A DNA stretch of 64,000 nt, from the NCBI GenBank assembly GCA_037179385.1, contig CM074189.1, positions 21,711,020-21,775,019 on the forward strand, read 5' to 3'. Source of the DNA: Holothuria scabra (lineage: Eukaryota > Echinodermata > Holothuroidea > Aspidochirotida > Holothuriidae). Made by a program: the position numbers and the translations under genes. Within the stretch, counting starts at the first letter, position 1. Every line of letters begins with the position of its first letter. Below, piece by piece: positions 36,401-45,709 of the stretch. Under the pieces are notes generated by a model. That model saw only the letters and a program-made list of their open reading frames with translations. It had not been told where the DNA came from and searched no databases.

Positions 36401-39400
36401 TCATGGATTGATCCTTTTTATAAAGAAGTAACTGGTAAAAGCTGCTCAATGTGATTTAAAGGGTATAAGCAAATCCCATTTAGCGAACGATTTTGCTTAT
36501 TTTGCATTTCTCAACATTCTCTTATTGTAGCGCCTCCAATACAAACAGAAATAAATGTCTACTGTAAAAAAATGTAGTAGGGAACAGCAATTTGAAATAT
36601 ACGTGATCATAATGTACGTGACAATTGTTTCCCACAAAACATGTTTAACTGAATGCTGTATGACATGAACAGGGACAAGTAAAGTTGGAATGTGTTTGCT
36701 TTGTCACAAAGGATAGGGTGAAGAGAAGCACAACAAATACTCACCGAAATAATTTTCTTCAGCGTCTCTGATAATTGAAGAAAAAAAACAACGAAATACG
36801 AATGTCATGTGATTAAAGGCATATGTTACTGGAGTATAAAGACAGAGTGGAAAGGATATTTTATTCAAAGACAGACAATTTAAGCACTGAAACTTTATTT
36901 CAATTCATAGAACAAGTCACAGTAACGCAGGCTTAATAAAAGAAGAGTGGAAAATTAAATTTAACAAGTCAAAGGTACTCACGAAAAGCATCTGTCCCCC
37001 ATGCCAGATTCTGAAAAGGTACATACACAATAAAACCTTTTTCGTAAAGAAAGTGATTCTTGTAAATAAAAGGCCGTTAGTTTTGAAAATGTACTTATTA
37101 GAATGTGTAGATGCTCACTGAGGATACGAAATAGCAAAAGAAATTTTAAACAGCAAACTTAGATAGAAGAGCTGAATTATGATTTCTCTCGTCTTCTTGT
37201 TTAAGTCTGTGATCAATAGCTCAAATCATACATGTTCGGTATTGTTTTGTTTCGATAGCTAGATTAATTGCAGATCATTCATGATAGAGGACCGTCTCCC
37301 TCGTGACACTTTTTGACGGTCTAGAGCAAAGCTTGAGTAAAGATCCACATAACCCATTGGAGCTTTTAAATTTCACAACCCTTTTTAAGTTTAACGGCAT
37401 GCACAGCGTCCTTCGCGTGACTGCCACTGGGGAATTGAACTTTGTCATCTCAAACAACTTTTTTGCAAATGTGTCATTGAAAAATATTAGTCCTCAATAC
37501 TTCATATAGCCCATGTATAAAGATTACATTGAAACGTGAAATTTTGTAATCTTAAAAGGGAGAAAAAACTTTCAAAAAGAAAAACTATTATGTCTGGAAT
37601 TTTTACTCACGTTTCAATCGAATGATTATAAGTACAGCCATTACGATCACAAAAAGAGCCGCGAGTATAATGACAACGAAAACAAGGATGGGGCGCTTAG
37701 TTGGCGTTTCACCTGAAGGGTATTTGTAAATAAAGAAAAAAAATATTATTATGGAATATACTCAAAGCTTGAAGTTGCTATAGAGTTTCAAAGACAAATG
37801 CAATAGAAAATCAATGAAGTATTTTATTCTTGCAAAATGGTGAAGGGTTTATCTGACTAGACGAATCACTTACCCTGAATTTCTTGTAGTGACACGTATC
37901 TTGAAGATAACGGCGCTGTTCCAATTGCATTGACGGCTGAGCACGCTATGTTCGCTGGTAAATAGTCACGTATTGACAGTGAGCGTCCCGTGCTTTTCAA
38001 TTCTCCGTTGATATACCATTTGTGTGAGGAGACTGGAGGGTTAGAGTTACATTTGCATTCTGCCATATCCTCTTTCAACTCGATCAGGCAGGCCGGCTTG
38101 TCTGTAAAATTACAAATTTTATTCAGCACAAGATCATTTCACCTCCTTCTGCTTGTTGAAATGTAAAACGAATATTTTCCAGTTAAAAAAAGAAGAAAAA
38201 AAGTAAACCACACACACACACACACACAAACAAACAAAAACAACTTAGATGACGCCCTTTTAAAGGAATCTTAGGGGTTGGTAAGTGAATAATGCAAAAT
38301 GTAAATCGGCACTAAGTAGCAACACGAGAAGACAATAAACTGGTGTTTCAATGCGAATCTTCAGGGAAAAAATAATTTTTTTGCCTTATCTTTTGTCAGG
38401 ATTAAAGAGGAACCTTAAAGAATGCCGTAGTAATTCATATAAATGATTCACATCGTGACATCAACAGCTCGAGATACCCTCCTAGTCGTTTTTCGGTTAT
38501 TTAAGTGTATCTCAATTGGTAGGATTTTATAAACAGGGCGGTAGCCTGCCGAGGGCAGCTGGCATTGCTCACTAATGTTTCAAAAACGAACATTCATATC
38601 TGGCAAAATGATGGTGGCGCTCTACATCGGTAGTGTTTGAAATATTCCCCTCATGTTTTTACCCAGGCTACGTCATGTCAAAGTTTTCCTACGTTACGCT
38701 ACAGCAGTCTTTTTCAAGAGACTCAAGAAAGGGGGAATTTAATTCTACCTAACCCCAATTCCAAATTCATGAAACCCGAGGGCAAAGTTACAGGTTGTTT
38801 CACGGCACTTTAGCTTTCATTAAGTTTTGCTTAAGGTGCAATCTGAAAGGTTTTAAAGACTATTTTTGTAGGTTCAAACATTCCAGCAAAGATGTCCTCT
38901 TCTAAAATAAGAAACCAAGACACTTACAATTTTAAACATAATTCTTTTACTTTTATGAAAATGAAAAGGGAGATTGAATGCGGAGACAAATCCATCCTTC
39001 TCCCTTGACGAATACGCCCAGGTGAGACAAATTAATAAATGGTTGATTTGACGTCGAATCAAGGACCTAATGTTTATTACAACAAATAGTGCTTCTCTTA
39101 TTTAGAAAGATCCACATGACTACATACGTAATATGTCCATAGAGATCACTGAAGTGGTTGGTGAAATAGAGACTTGTCCAGTGGCTTGACAGGTAATTGT
39201 TGTGTCGTTACGTACGAAACGATGAACAACCATTATTTCAGTAGTAAATAGTAATCCATCGTTTGTTATTGTATCACTGGTGGTAACCCAATCCTTATCT
39301 CCAAACTTTAATTGCAAGTGTACAGCTGGTTTGGCTCCTACAGCTCTACACCGTACAGATGCTTCCTCGTTTTCGCTAAGCGTCCTTCGCTTTCCAAATA

Positions 39401-40498
39401 CAGGCTCTGAATCGTTTACAAATATGGATAAATGCGGTCCAGCTGAGGAGAGAAAAGCAGGCTATTTCGTGTACGGTGTAATCGATATTCTGATTTTCAT
39501 TTCTCAGATATATGTTTAAACACTGAATATAACTTACTGAAACCCCCCATCACAGTAGGCCTACTGTTAGGGAACAGACTTCGTTATACATCGCTAGTAA
39601 ACAACATTCGCATCGCATGATATTGTAACGTATTGTACTAGTGTGATAATTGGATTTTTATGGCCATGGAGTTGGAATTGACTATGTGTTTCATGCTGGT
39701 AACATGTTCCTGGTTAAATCTGTTTTACTACTTCACTACTACAACGCTTCACGTTTTTGGTGTAAAGGGTTCGTTAACGTGTACACTCTAAACACCGTGA
39801 TGACTGGGGCTCTCGAGCGTGTTGTTGGTTGTAGAATTGCCTTCGGGCGTTTTTGTTGTACAGGTTTGCTCCTTCGGGCGTGTTATGTAGCATGCGTAAG
39901 GTTGTCTAAGTTGGGCGTTCGGTGTTGGGTGGTTTTGGTTTGCGGTTGTTATCATAGCGGAAGGTGGGTGGTCTTTGGTGATGGGTGTGTATGGCTTTTC
40001 CGTGTATTAGTTTCCTTTCATTAGTTTTTAGCTTTAGGTTGCTTTGGGACTTGTGCTGTTGCCTCTGGACATGCGGTTTCAAGTGTTTTCGGTTTGCGGT
40101 TGTTGGATGTTGATGTGGGTTTGACGTTACTTTGCAGGAGAATTTCGGTGTTGGGGAGGTCTTTATTTCCGTTTGTTACAAACGTTTCCGTTCCCTTTTC
40201 TGGGTAACTGGTTTTTCGATAGTCATATGTTGATTATTGTTCGGTCCGGTTTTGGGTTGTCTGTTTGTAACTCTGTGCCTGTTCTTTTTGTGATTAAAAA
40301 AAAAACACCGCTATATTTGATCAAGTATGTACCGACCTAAAGTATTTTCGAATTGTTAACCAAACCTATGGTAAAAGTAACCAATTTATGGTCAAATCTG
40401 AAAAAAAAAAAAAACAACTACTGGCATTGCATGTGAAACTTTGAACTTTATTTACCCAATCCAAAATTGGAGAACGAGTTAGTTAGTTAGTGAGTAAG

Positions 40499-40535
<37 letters not shown>

Positions 40536-43198
40536 ATTGGTTAGTTAGTTAGTTAGTGATTTACTTAGTAAGTTAGTGTGACAGAGTTTTACGGCCCACT
40601 TTCCAACCTATTGGTTCAAGTCGGGCCGGCCACGACCTTTTTCAAAATTGAAGAATGAAGAAGTGTTGTCGCATACGTGAGGATATTATTATATCCAAAT
40701 GTTTTTGGAATGTGGTTGTATCTCCTCCCTCAAACCTCGAAATCATACGCGATTAAGATCCTACTACGTGGTTGGAAAGCATTGTCACGGAAGGGGAAGG
40801 AAAAAAGGGTCATAATCTACTAAAGGAAACCCACTTTTCTATCTGCATCGCTTGACATATCTTACCTTTTAATAGATCTAGTAGATAGCAATATCTGGTA
40901 GTACTAATGCGGTCCCCTGTTTCAAAAGTTTTTAAACGCGTTCTTAAAAGACATTCTGCCTTGAAAGTAGAGAGATACTCTGAATTTCTGCTCCGTTAGA
41001 TTTCTTAAACAAGGATATAAAGCATTGGACACCGTGATGCTGCTGCGTACCTGTTTTAAGTACAATTTTAATTGCAAATGAAATACCGTACGAACAAAAT
41101 AAGAATACCTTCAACTGTTAAATTCGCATTTCTTCTCTCATCGCCTTCTTCACATGAGTAGAATCCGTCATCTGATACTTGAGCGTTAACTATTGTTAAA
41201 CTGTAATTGCGTTCTGCATCACTGATGAAAAAGTTGTCAAATTTTTCTTTCATTGTGTTCTTTTCCTTCCTAATAAAAATGACTGTGTTTTCATTAATAT
41301 CCTCCCATACGACTGTGTTTTCCAAGTTTGCTAAACAGGTCAATGTGACATTACTGCCCTCTGGCAAGACTGAGTTCTTAGGTCCCTCCACTATAACTGT
41401 GAAAGCTGTGAAAAGATATGAAAACTTCAACGTTTCAGGAATTGAGGGGATTCAATTTTCATAAAATGTTCATGAAAGTTATATATTCTGGTCTTCTCTT
41501 CAACTGCAGTACATTTAAATCACATGTTCCGTTGAAAGGTACACTCGAGGTAGAATGTGAACGCAGAAGAGACGGTGCATTATAACAATTTTTGTTTGTA
41601 TTCTTAAAACGTTTTCATGAGCAAAACACAAAACAGAGGGTAAAGGCTGACATCCTAACACTCCATTTAATTTGGTCATGTAGAAGAATCGTACTTTTAC
41701 TTGGTTCTTCCGAAGTAGGTCTGCTGTATTTTCACACTTTGTTTTACTTTACTACACATTAAAACAGGTTAACGCAAAAGCGCAATCGGTTTATCTATTA
41801 CCCTTAGTGACGAAACTACGGTTGTGTAGCCCCACCAGCACCGGTACCCCACTTGTGATCAGATGTATATCATTTGATAAAAATATAGAAGTAAATTAGA
41901 AAATAAAAATATGATATCCTTAGATCGCCCTGTGGGAACATTCATTACTTTAGCCCAGACTTGCATTATATGAATACGAGGTACCACACAACCACGATAC
42001 GATTTTCGTGCCGACATGTGATTTAATTTCGACTCTTTCTAACTTTGGCATGGCAGATGCTACGGCAAAATTAACATGCTCGTGTGCTCATAACAGCTAA
42101 TAAGGATTTTTTGGGTTGTGGTTGTCTTGTTCATAACAAAAACTTGCATTCTTCAAATGTCGAGTTGATCCACATGAAGTGAATGTGCTCTAATGTATGT
42201 TAATATCAAAATCGTCACTCCAATTCATCACTTCTGTGTTGACACATTTGATCCATCAAGACATTGCAAAATTAAAATGTGCTTTGCGATACACTTTCTT
42301 CGTGCTGCATCAGAAATTACCGTGGAAAATAAATCAACTCACTAACATTTTGAGAGGTTGGATTTTTGGGAGCTGCTGAGTATCTGTTTTAGAGGTAACC
42401 TAAAGAATTTTAGTAAATACTTTGTTGAAATGGTTCTATATATAATTTTTCGAGGAGACACATCAAATATTCAAAAAAGAAATCAATTAAAAAATAAACA
42501 AAAATAAACAAAAAGAAAAAGAAGGATCACCCCGATCATCACATCTCTCCCCAAATCGAAGGTCTATCATCTAACAGGTCAGTTGTGGGCTCAAATCTTG
42601 GTTTCTTATAATTTGAGGGCTAAAAGACCCTAAACAATCATGGTGGTAGCCTCAGCTTTATTTGAAAGGACTGACACGTGCAATTATTTAGAAGTGCCCA
42701 TTTGATGGGCACGGTGTTGTGCCTTATCATGCACGGCAGGTGTTTCTCAGAATATTCAGAGTAATTGTTACCTTAAAAAGGGTAACTTTTCGGGTACAAT
42801 ATCTCCATATCAAAAGTGGTCCGGGAGTATCATTATCTCCATTGTAAAGGTTAATGTTGTTTTTGAGCCATATAAAAAAACCCACTTCAAAGGCCTGCGC
42901 TACATTTTCTCAAAACAGTAGAAAATTCAATTTAGAGTGCTTTCAGTTGGGAAAAAAAAAAAAAAAAAAAAAAAACAGACGGAAGGATGTACAGGAGAAT
43001 AAAGTACCAAAACGTACATCTCGAAAAATGGAGGAAACACCAAGTTTATTCTGATAACACCATTGTTTTTTGACTTGGCTTGGACATAAATGTTCGTTTC
43101 ACAGGATACCGATGTAAAACCCGGAATTTTTTGTTGTGATATAACTTACCTATCGGAAAACTAAGGAATCCAAAAACAGAGATTAGGTACCACATCAT
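24356..43198 (-). CDS. Receptor gene A: three-Ig transmembrane receptor with mini-exon cytoplasmic tail (spliced)
   Basis: A predicted single-pass cell-surface receptor. Exons (high to low coordinate): 43150-43198, 41109-41405, 39128-39442, 37874-38101, 37611-37712, 36983-37010, 36745-36767, 34833-34875, 34075-34103, 33748-33793, 33533-33558, 32617-32659, 31732-31760, 30782-30827, 29896-29924, 28952-28997, 28066-28094, 26691-26736, 26232-26254, 25641-25683, 24356-24461. Every intron is GT..AG as read. Extracellular introns are all phase 1; tail introns alternate phase 1 and 2. The sum is 1626 nt including the stop, exactly 542 codons. Domains: signal peptide, Ig, Ig, Ig, TM helix, acidic repetitive tail, and a short end similar to the first strands of gene B's kinase-like domain. 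No catalytic kinase exons follow. Gene B upstream is a close paralogue. Weakest parts are the last exon and which mini-exons are used together in one transcript. Confidence 0.7.
25579..25601 (+). repeat. Poly(A) run in gene A intron
   Basis: An A-run of about 22 bases. The paralogous position in gene B (about 59438) is much shorter, so the run expanded after duplication or was reduced in B. Confidence 0.8.
25641..25683 (-). CDS. Gene A mini-exon, 43 nt (phase 1 to 2): ASDTIQGNMEVTC
   Basis: Bounded by TTTTCCAG and GTAAGTTT, both strong. With the split codons it reads D-ASDTIQGNMEVTC-S. It is homologous in length and phase to exon 34833-34875 in the proximal tail and to 59485-59527 in gene B. 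Confidence 0.7.
26232..26254 (-). CDS. Gene A mini-exon, 23 nt (phase 2 to 1): INEEEFF
   Basis: Bounded by ATGTTCAG and GTACGTAT. Reads S-INEEEFF-D with the split codons. It has the same length and phase as exon 36745-36767 (DAEENYF) near the membrane, so the 23 plus 43 nt pair occurs at both ends of the tail. Gene B's counterpart at 60060-60081 is one base shorter. Confidence 0.7.
26691..26736 (-). CDS. Gene A cassette exon, 46 nt (phase 1 to 2): NKSSAVDKAVNRSP
   Basis: Acceptor ATTCACAG and donor GTGAGTAT. Reads D-NKSSAVDKAVNRSP-S. It carries the conserved D-x-x-x-x-x-V-x-x-x-V/I-x-x-R-S-P layout of the long cassette type. The gene B counterpart 60519-60564 differs by one residue (N to D). 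Confidence 0.75.
26920..26965 (-). mobile_element. SINE 3'-region fragment
   Basis: Contains the conserved block GTCGGGCCGGCCACGG shared with the SINE copies at 34.2, 40.6 and 51.2 kb. The gene B locus has the same fragment at 60750-60795, so it predates the duplication. Confidence 0.6.
27621..27980. mobile_element. TTAA-flanked MITE with a proven empty site
   Basis: Ends CGAGGCTCATTGAGTTGAT and, inverted, AGCGACTCATTGAGTTGGT are similar, and TTAA lies directly outside both (27617-27620 and 27981-27984). Copy 2 and copy 3 of the tandem unit have a single TTAA at the matching place (about 29811 and 31645), and gene B also lacks the insert. The insertion is therefore specific to copy 1. It has no coding capacity. 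The TIRs differ from those of the TTAA element at 17.2 kb. Confidence 0.8.
28066..28094 (-). CDS. Gene A cassette exon, 29 nt (phase 2 to 1), copy 1: TTHSEEAAD
   Basis: Acceptor TTGATAG and donor GTGAGTAC. Reads L-TTHSEEAAD-D with split codons. Identical to copy 2 at 29896-29924. Confidence 0.75.
28700..28855 (+). mobile_element. SINE fragment in tandem unit copy 1
   Basis: GAGAGCCACAACTAGGAAAA, then GACTGTGACCGAC and AACCAATTGG, match the 3' region of the SINE at 34190-34435. Copies sit at about 30530-30685, 32370-32520 and, in gene B, 62730-62855. Confidence 0.6.
28952..28997 (-). CDS. Gene A cassette exon, 46 nt (phase 1 to 2), copy 1: KEENVADKIDERSP
   Basis: Acceptor TCTACAG and donor GTGAGTAG. 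Reads D-KEENVADKIDERSP-L. It is acidic and basic mixed, with a Ser-Pro that could be a proline-directed kinase site. Identical to copy 2 and to the gene B exon 62961-63006. Confidence 0.75.
29896..29924 (-). CDS. Gene A cassette exon, 29 nt (phase 2 to 1), copy 2: TTHSEEAAD
   Basis: Same sequence and splice sites as 28066-28094, as expected from the recent tandem duplication. Confidence 0.75.
30782..30827 (-). CDS. Gene A cassette exon, 46 nt (phase 1 to 2), copy 2: KEENVADKIDERSP
   Basis: Same sequence and splice sites as 28952-28997. Confidence 0.75.
31732..31760 (-). CDS. Gene A cassette exon, 29 nt (phase 2 to 1), copy 3: TTNSEEAAD
   Basis: Acceptor TTGACAG and donor GTGAGTAC. Differs from copies 1 and 2 by one residue (H to N). 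N is also present in gene B, so N is probably ancestral. Confidence 0.75.
32617..32659 (-). CDS. Gene A cassette exon, 43 nt (phase 1 to 2), copy 3: KEENVADKIDERS
   Basis: Same as the 46-nt copies except for an in-frame 3-nt deletion that removes the proline of the RSP motif. Reads D-KEENVADKIDERS-L. Frame and phases are kept. Confidence 0.7.
33533..33558 (-). CDS. Gene A cassette exon, 26 nt (phase 2 to 1): ASNERAVE
   Basis: Acceptor TTGCTAG and donor GTGAGTAC. Reads V-ASNERAVE-D. It is one codon shorter than the 29-nt type but has the same phases. Confidence 0.7.
33748..33793 (-). CDS. Gene A cassette exon, 46 nt (phase 1 to 2): NEGSSVYNIVRRSP, with ITIM-like motif
   Basis: Acceptor TTTGCAG and donor GTGAGTAT. 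Reads D-NEGSSVYNIVRRSP-V. It contains SVYNIV, which fits the ITIM consensus [SIVL]-x-Y-x-x-[IVL] bound by SH2-domain phosphatases once phosphorylated in known immune receptors. It is the only long-type cassette in view with a tyrosine at this place. Confidence 0.7.
34075..34103 (-). CDS. Gene A cassette exon, 29 nt (phase 2 to 1): ARNNDKVDE
   Basis: Acceptor TTCTCAG and donor GTGAGTAC. Reads L-ARNNDKVDE-D. First short-type cassette after the membrane-proximal exons. Confidence 0.7.
34190..34435 (+). mobile_element. tRNA-derived SINE, fairly complete, in gene A intron
   Basis: The head resembles tRNA-Glu (A-box region TGGTCTAACGGTAAGAGC-like, anticodon-like CTC, B-box GGGTTCGATTCCC). It is followed by a body with GTGAGCCACAACTGGAAAAA and GGCCGTGACCGGCTCGACTT and ends near CTAACTAA. 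The 3' part matches the copies at 26.9, 28.8, 40.6, 51.2 and 60.8 kb. It lacks the pairing expected of a functional tRNA gene. Confidence 0.75.
34600..34623 (+). repeat. G-run capable of a quadruplex
   Basis: Four runs of three or more guanines separated by single T bases within 24 bases. It lies in an intron of gene A, so the transcript carries the C-rich complement. Confidence 0.7.
34833..34875 (-). CDS. Gene A mini-exon, 43 nt (phase 1 to 2): AEDATPNTEENIR
   Basis: Acceptor CTTTACAG and donor GTAAGCTT. Reads D-AEDATPNTEENIR-L. Same length and phases as 25641-25683, pointing to a common origin by internal duplication. Confidence 0.65.
34877..36744. other. Gene A intron without recognised element
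   Basis: Between about 35355 and 36475 two weak, oppositely oriented copies of ATACCCTTTAA occur and could be eroded ends of an inserted element. An open frame at 35708-36049 (plus strand) has no family resemblance. Confidence 0.3.
36745..36767 (-). CDS. Gene A mini-exon, 23 nt (phase 2 to 1): DAEENYF
   Basis: Acceptor AATTATCAG and donor GTGAGTAT. Reads S-DAEENYF-D. The tyrosine preceded by acidic residues is a plausible phosphorylation site. Counterpart of 26232-26254. Confidence 0.7.
36983..37010 (-). CDS. Gene A mini-exon, 28 nt (phase 1 to 2): SGMGDRCF
   Basis: First exon after the transmembrane exon. Acceptor TTTTCAG and donor GTGAGTAC. Reads Q-SGMGDRCF-S. It switches the gene from the uniform phase-1 introns of the Ig part to the alternating 1/2 phases of the tail. 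Confidence 0.7.
37611..37712 (-). CDS. Gene A transmembrane exon
   Basis: Acceptor CCTTCAG and donor GTGAGTAA. Reads ETPTKRP followed by a hydrophobic run of about 23 residues starting ILVFVVIILAAL and then IIIRLK, whose positive charges act as a cytoplasmic stop-transfer signal. Phase 1 on both sides (102 nt). One exon encodes the whole membrane segment. Confidence 0.85.
37874..38101 (-). CDS. Gene A Ig-like domain 3
   Basis: Acceptor TTTTACAG and donor GTAAGTGA, 228 nt, phase 1-1. Key Ig features: CKCNSNPPVSSHKWYING (first cysteine strand and core tryptophan) and PANIACSAVNAIGTAPLSS (second cysteine in a C-x-A-x-N pattern). It is short, of C2 or I-set type, membrane-proximal. Confidence 0.85.
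38209..38247. repeat. (CA)n microsatellite in gene A intron
   Basis: About ten CA repeats running into a short (CAAA)n stretch. Confidence 0.9.
39128..39442 (-). CDS. Gene A Ig-like domain 2
   Basis: Acceptor CTCCTCAG and donor GTATGTAG, 315 nt, phase 1-1. Features: ENEEASVRCRAVGAKPAV (first cysteine), KFGDKDWVTT, and FVRNDTTITCQATGQVS (second cysteine). N-glycosylation sequons NDS and NDT are present, consistent with an extracellular domain. Confidence 0.85.
39640..40310 (+). other. Strongly G/T-skewed intron segment ending in an A-run
   Basis: From about 39800 to 40290 the plus strand is very rich in G and T (phrases such as GGTTTGCGGTTGTT recur at 39940 and 40090). It ends with about ten As at 40298-40308. 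The composition differs from its neighbours, which suggests an inserted element, but no coding domain or terminal repeat is recognisable. Confidence 0.4.
40477..40650 (-). mobile_element. SINE 3' end with expanded (AGTT)n tail
   Basis: Read on the minus strand, the conserved GGCCGGCCCGACTTGAACC block (about 40640-40605) is followed by GTAAAACTCT and then an imperfect (AACT)n run, seen on the plus strand as (AGTT)n at 40477-40578. The SINE at 34.2 kb ends in the same CTAACTAA motif, so the microsatellite grew from the SINE tail. Confidence 0.75.
41109..41405 (-). CDS. Gene A Ig-like domain 1
   Basis: Acceptor TTTTCACAG and donor GTATTCTT, 297 nt, phase 1-1. Features: EGSNVTLTCLANL (first cysteine), NTVVWEDI (core tryptophan) and VSDDGFYSCEEGDE (the D-x-G-x-Y-x-C motif). 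Sequons NVT, NYS and NLT suggest glycosylation. It follows the signal peptide directly, so it is the most membrane-distal domain. Confidence 0.9.
42949..42976 (+). repeat. Poly(A) run
   Basis: About 24 consecutive As just downstream (in gene direction) of exon 1. Could be a retroposon tail; no source element recognised. Confidence 0.8.
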
Positions 43199-43212
43199 AT
43201 TTAAAATCTGAC
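43150..43212 (-). CDS. Gene A first coding exon: signal peptide
   Basis: ATG at 43196-43198 (a second ATG follows at once) opens MMWYLISVFGFLSFPIG, a hydrophobic signal peptide, and the exon ends at GTAAGTTA in phase 1. An acceptor-like TAATTGCTTCAG lies just upstream at 43213, so bases 43199-43212 are probably 5' UTR and a non-coding leader exon may lie further up. No promoter was identified. Confidence 0.75.
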
Positions 43213-45659
43213 CTGAAGCAATTAGAAAACAGACAGGAAATCTGTAAATGAAAGAAAAGTTTATCATTACTGAAAAAGATCGAAAATTAAGGGCATCCGT
43301 TTCTCAAAATGATCCATGTCGAACTATTTATTACCATTTAAAGCCAAATGGTGTTGTTTGAACTTTCAAATGAAGAGGGAAAATTGAAAAAGGAAAATGT
43401 TTGTAAACATTCTTTAAAGTAAGTTAGAACAGCATTCTTTCTTCCGAAAATTCTGTTCTCTCAAACGAAGCACTTCTTCACTGCAACACACTGCCACTAT
43501 TTTTCAAGCTGTATAGATATATTTGCTTATATCTACTTTTAAAAGATGATAAAAAAGGCGTGAAAGTAAACTTATGATAAATTGGGGTATGATGTTTTCA
43601 AATTTATTCCTGATCTTAATAGAACCAGGGCCATCCTCTAACAATGCAGCACTACATTTAAATACTTGTGTCAGCTATAAAGCTTTCTCTTAAAGCGCTC
43701 ACTTTCTCATCTATCATGATCTCATATAACAGTTTTCTCAACTCAGTGTGATGATGCAGCATGTAATTAAACAAATTAACAAAAAAAAAATAACATTGTG
43801 TTTAAAATTAAAGCTATGAGCATGTGGGGGTTTAAGAGCTAATGACCCCTGGAGTAGACAAAGGGTGATAATTGGTTTGACAATGTTTTTCGTTAGAATG
43901 GCAGCACCTCTTCAGTGTTTGTAACACATATGTGAAGGGACTCGGAGAACTGATTCTTTGGTGAAATTTAACAGCAAGCTCGTTATCGGTTCCAAAGGAG
44001 ACAAATCATGACAAACGAGAGTAATTCAATTGAAATCAGGATAAGAAAAGTCCTATTAGTCTTTGAAGAGGTGCAGTTACAGTATGGCAGTTTGAAAAAC
44101 TACATCAGTTCGACAAGCTTTCTTTTAAATTGCACTGAAACATGTCGTTTATTACCAGTTTTTGCTTATTAAAATAGGTATACCATCTGAAAAAGACTTC
44201 ACCAACACCAAGTAATAATTTAACAAGTGAAATCGGTTATAGTCACTTCTTAGCCAGATATTTTTAGAGTAAGTAACCCTATTAATTACATGAAACCTAT
44301 ACAACATGGAAAACGAAAAAAGGTACCTGTTCTGCATGAAAGCTATGTTCACTTAGCGGTGACACTGGTTCCACTAAACAAATTGTGCTTGTAGAACTTG
44401 AAATCGCTGTATTACCCAAAACGGCAGTCAATATCTTCCTTTTTGACAGAGTAACAGCCTTAAAACTTTGTACTTCCGCCGCAGGTTTTGATTTGGTTAC
44501 AATTAGAACAGATTTAAAAATATTTTTGATCTATCTTGGATGCTTATGTAAGAGTGTAATGTGTTTTGCTCTCAACAATTAACACACAAACGAGTAAGCA
44601 CACGCGGGAAGAACTGTGTTGTGTGATGGTGCAATCAAGGGGATTCCCATGTTGTAGCCTCTAATAAACAGACTTTCTATTCACAAGCACAGGCTGAAGC
44701 CTTTTGTCAAATAGTTTGTGTATATGGTTCACTGTGGGGTTGTTTATGAAGGTTGTCGTGCATTCTAAGGACCTCTGCCAAATTTATGACATCAAGATTT
44801 GTGGGTTATGTCATAGGCTCTTTATTGGATTCAGGTTGAAAACCACACTTCCCGTTTGGGGCATTATTCGACAGGATAATTTTTTTCTTTCATTTTACAA
44901 TCACTAAGAGCCTGGAGTGTGTATTTTAGATTCAGAAATGGACACCGGTTTCTATATCGTAAGTTGTTTATAACTTACAATAGGGGGTAGCAATAAAGCA
45001 AAAATTGGAAAATTGATTTTGTTTAAAATTTCATCATACTTCGGGTACAGCCTAAAAGGCCCTCAGCACACCACTAGTAGTACAGTACCGTAGGTAGCCT
45101 AAGTTAAATATGGATGCTTCGTCCAATCTGCTATTTACTACAGCCTGCCCCCACTTTCTGATTTTTATTTTTTAACTGGGTATACGAATAATCAGGGGTG
45201 GTGACCGCGATCGCGACACGGGGCCTGTTTCCAGACGGGTACCCATTGACGGCGATGTGTGGACTATGATGAAGAGAAGCCAAAAAAAGGAGAAGGAAAC
45301 TTTCGGGGAGCTTTACTGCTTCTCTTTAACATTAAATAAACCATGTTGTGGCCCAAATGAGTAGCCCACATACATGGGGGATACTAAAGCACTGATCCAT
45401 ATTTTACATACATATCAGATATTTACATGGGATCCAGAGGTATCCCATCCGTGTCATATGAGTCATACGAGTAAGGCCTGTTACCTCTTAATAATCCCCG
45501 GTGCCAAACATTATGGGCCGTCAATAACGATCAAATAATGGGTCCCGAAATTGTTCCCTATGGTAATGTACAGTACCTTCGATTTAGGCCTGTAGAGTGA
45601 CTGCTTCCTATGAGGCGTTTTGATTTAACATCAGTCCAACTGTGCATCTGGTTCGCTCA
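43213..45659. other. Intergenic or 5' intron DNA upstream of gene A
   Basis: No exon or repeat family recognised. If gene A has a non-coding leader exon, its promoter may lie in here. Confidence 0.35.
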
Positions 45660-45709
45660 ATCATGGCAGCAAAAAAAAAAAAAAATAAATAAAAAATAAA
45701 AAAAAAAAA
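45660..45709. repeat. A-rich tract with AAAT interruptions
   Basis: About 40 bases of A with AAATAAAT-type units, possibly the tail of a retroposed copy. Nothing upstream is recognisable. Confidence 0.6.
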
